Source: Saccharomycopsis fibuligera x Saccharomycopsis cf. fibuligera (Eukaryota; Ascomycota; Saccharomycetes; Ascoideales; Saccharomycopsidaceae). From it: a stretch of DNA of 64,000 nt. Shown here piece after piece: positions 62,495 to 64,000 of this stretch (within the stretch, counting starts at the first letter, position 1; each line of letters begins with the position of its first letter). A program made the translations under genes and the position numbers. The DNA lies in contig CP012818.1 of the NCBI GenBank assembly GCA_001936135.1, positions 2,232,001-2,296,000 on the forward strand, in the 5' to 3' direction. Under the pieces are notes generated by a model, which was not told the origin of the DNA, searched no databases, and worked only from the letters and a program-made list of their open reading frames with translations.

Positions 62495-64000
62495 CTAATT
62501 TGTAAATTTGGACCTCAACCTAATGTCTTTACCCCACTTATAGAACAAAAATGGAATAGGGATCATTCCAAGCGCAATGAACCCAATCAAGCTGGCGCCC
62601 CAGTGGACACCTAAGTTATCAAATAGTTGTTTTGAAAATAGCGGGAAAGAAGCAGCAAACACACTTCGAAGGAACGTATTTGCAGCAATAACCGAGGCCG
62701 AATATTTGGTGTATGCGTCAACCAAGTAGTTCAAACAGCCTTGGAAGATAGTAATAAAGCCGCAACCAATTAACAGTATCCCAATGCAGGGAAATATCCA
62801 GTGAATTGATTCACTGCTGGTCCAACCAAAAATAAATATACCTACGGGCATCATCCAGCCCACATACATCAAAAGCGGAAATCGCTGCTCTGGCACAGGC
62901 TGGCCGTTGTTGAGCTTGATCATTTTACCATAATGATTTGCCCATGCCATATTCAAAAAGCAACCGGAAATTACTCCAAGAAATAAAGAAATATTGGGCA
63001 ATGTTGCAACAGTTCCTCGCCAACCGCGAGTCATGGTAAAAGCCTCGGGCATAGTGGTGATTATCAAGTAGAAGATACCGTAAACATAACTTGCAAAAAT
63101 CGCAATGACTAGCACAATGGGGGTGATGAGCATAGCAAATGGGCGGATAAAATGTACCAGCACCAATTCTCTAGCATCTAGTTTCCAACTATCATGTTTG
63201 CAATGGATCTGCCAGCGATCAGTAGCAATGCGCATCGACTTTGCTTCGTGGGCAAGTATCACCGGCTCGTAAGTTTCACTGAGAGCGAGCTCGCAAACGA
63301 CAAATAAGAAAACCGTTAAGAGACCAGTGAAGTATTGCGGGATCCTCCAGGCGCTCGGCTTATCGACGCTGTGCATAAGCAAAGAGCTAATAGTTGGACC
63401 AAATGATGGCCCACTAGAAACAAAACAGGCATATACTGCTAATGCGGCCCCTCGCTGTGTTGGATTCCATATGTCAGCCAATACTCCGCCCGCAGAGACG
63501 ATGGGCGCCCCAGCACAAAAACCAGAAAGAAAACGAAATATCATCACTCCAGAAAGCTCAGAGGTGCTAGCAACAACAAACGAAAACACCGCAGAGGCAA
63601 AAAATGGAATTAAAACTCCGATTTTGCGACCGTAAACCTCTGATAGTGGGGCAAACACCATAGGCCCGAAAGCGATGCCTAAGATGTAAAGTGTCGTCGG
63701 AAGAAGGGATATTTCACGACCAACACCAAAATCTTTGTTTATGAGTTCTGGGAGAATTGAAGTGGCCATTGCGGTAGAGTTCAATTGGGCGGCAAACGTA
63801 GTGAGCCCATAGAGAATGGTATGGAAAAGTTTGACCTTAGTGGTCCAGTTTTTTGGTTTCCTCGGACTTTGATGATTGAAAGAAAGGAGACCAGAATCAT
63901 CGAGGACGAAATGTGTGTTGAGCTCCTTTAAGATGGAAGTTGAGTCAGATTCATGCTCGACAGTGGTATCATGGACTTCATTGGATTTCTCTGTCTTTGC
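62495..64000 (-). CDS. MFS transporter, DHA1 (12-span) multidrug/polyamine type, start outside window
   Basis: The frame is open to base 64000, so the N-terminus lies beyond the right edge; 501 residues are visible. It starts with a charged cytosolic tail (HETDSTS-type, then RKPKNWTTKVKLFHTILYG), the KNW signature of fungal DHA1 exporters. Motif A is LSEVYGRKIGVLIPF, motif C is SSGPSFGPTISSLL, and FRFLSGFCAGAPIVSAGGVL follows. Twelve spans are expected. Relatives include Flr1, Tpo1-4 and Candida Mdr1/Flu1, exporting drugs, polyamines or organic acids. Substrate unknown. Same strand as the flavoenzyme and the DHA2 transporter. Confidence 0.85.
   Translation of the reverse strand, partial: AKTEKSNEVHDTTVEHESDSTSILKELNTHFVLDDSGLLSFNHQSPRKPKNWTTKVKLFHTILYGLTTFAAQLNSTAMATSILPELINKDFGVGREISLLPTTLYILGIAFGPMVFAPLSEVYGRKIGVLIPFFASAVFSFVVASTSELSGVMIFRFLSGFCAGAPIVSAGGVLADIWNPTQRGAALAVYACFVSSGPSFGPTISSLLMHSVDKPSAWRIPQYFTGLLTVFLFVVCELALSETYEPVILAHEAKSMRIATDRWQIHCKHDSWKLDARELVLVHFIRPFAMLITPIVLVIAIFASYVYGIFYLIITTMPEAFTMTRGWRGTVATLPNISLFLGVISGCFLNMAWANHYGKMIKLNNGQPVPEQRFPLLMYVGWMMPVGIFIFGWTSSESIHWIFPCIGILLIGCGFITIFQGCLNYLVDAYTKYSASVIAANTFLRSVFAASFPLFSKQLFDNLGVHWGASLIGFIALGMIPIPFLFYKWGKDIRLRSKFTN

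Noticed and set aside
1-64000. CRISPR arrays, prophage or bacterial operons
   Set aside because: None seen; the window is nuclear yeast DNA with eukaryotic introns and tRNA.

Overview
The window is a 64 kb stretch of a budding-yeast (Saccharomycotina) chromosome. The evidence is compact intron-poor genes, introns with the yeast branch point TACTAAC, long poly(dA:dT) tracts, and a gene set that is almost entirely yeast (LTE1, RDS3, MRPL51, NPL6, HSP12, SCP1, FAA2, NVJ2, CDC60). A complex I assembly factor (NDUFAF3 type) means the species keeps respiratory complex I, unlike Saccharomyces. CTG codons are rare. In FAA2 all six fall at positions that suit serine at least as well as leucine, so the organism is most likely a CUG-Ser clade yeast. 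Leu shown at CTG should then be read as Ser.

Left part (1-12.5 kb): the 3' portion of LTE1, an aldo/keto reductase, then a GC-rich block with an orphan Ser-rich protein, an Asr1-like RING/PHD ubiquitin ligase, the split splicing-factor gene RDS3 and the split mitoribosomal gene MRPL51. Next (12.5-29 kb), mostly AT-rich: NPL6/RSC7 (GC-rich at its start, AT-rich at its end), stress gene HSP12, a GATA nitrogen regulator (Gat1/AreA type) with a 2.5 kb upstream region, a Svl3/Pam1-like gene with two previously hidden introns, the complex I assembly factor, calponin SCP1 and a sugar-porter-family permease.

Middle (29-42.4 kb): two long GC-rich intergenic regions flank FAA2, a peroxisomal acyl-CoA synthetase ending in AKL. 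Then comes a probable sulfonate module: a Jlp1-type dioxygenase with an exact Met31/32 site in its promoter, facing an ACS-family permease. A split zinc alcohol dehydrogenase follows. From 42.6 to 46.5 kb a tRNA-Asp gene sits in a relic zone with an LTR-like piece, diverged repeats and an internal fragment of MTC5.

Right part (46.5-64 kb): housekeeping genes NVJ2, a p24 cargo receptor (ERP1 type), an unknown protein and CDC60 (leucyl-tRNA synthetase, with no CTG codon). These are followed by an accessory cluster of a DHA2 drug/metabolite transporter, an amadoriase/saccharopine-oxidase-like flavoenzyme and a DHA1 transporter that runs off the right edge.

No new defence or mobile system is visible. 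The most notable points are the codon reassignment evidence, the two introns that rebuild a Rossmann N-terminus, the sharp GC domains, the sulfur-regulated module and the MTC5 relic beside a tRNA gene.
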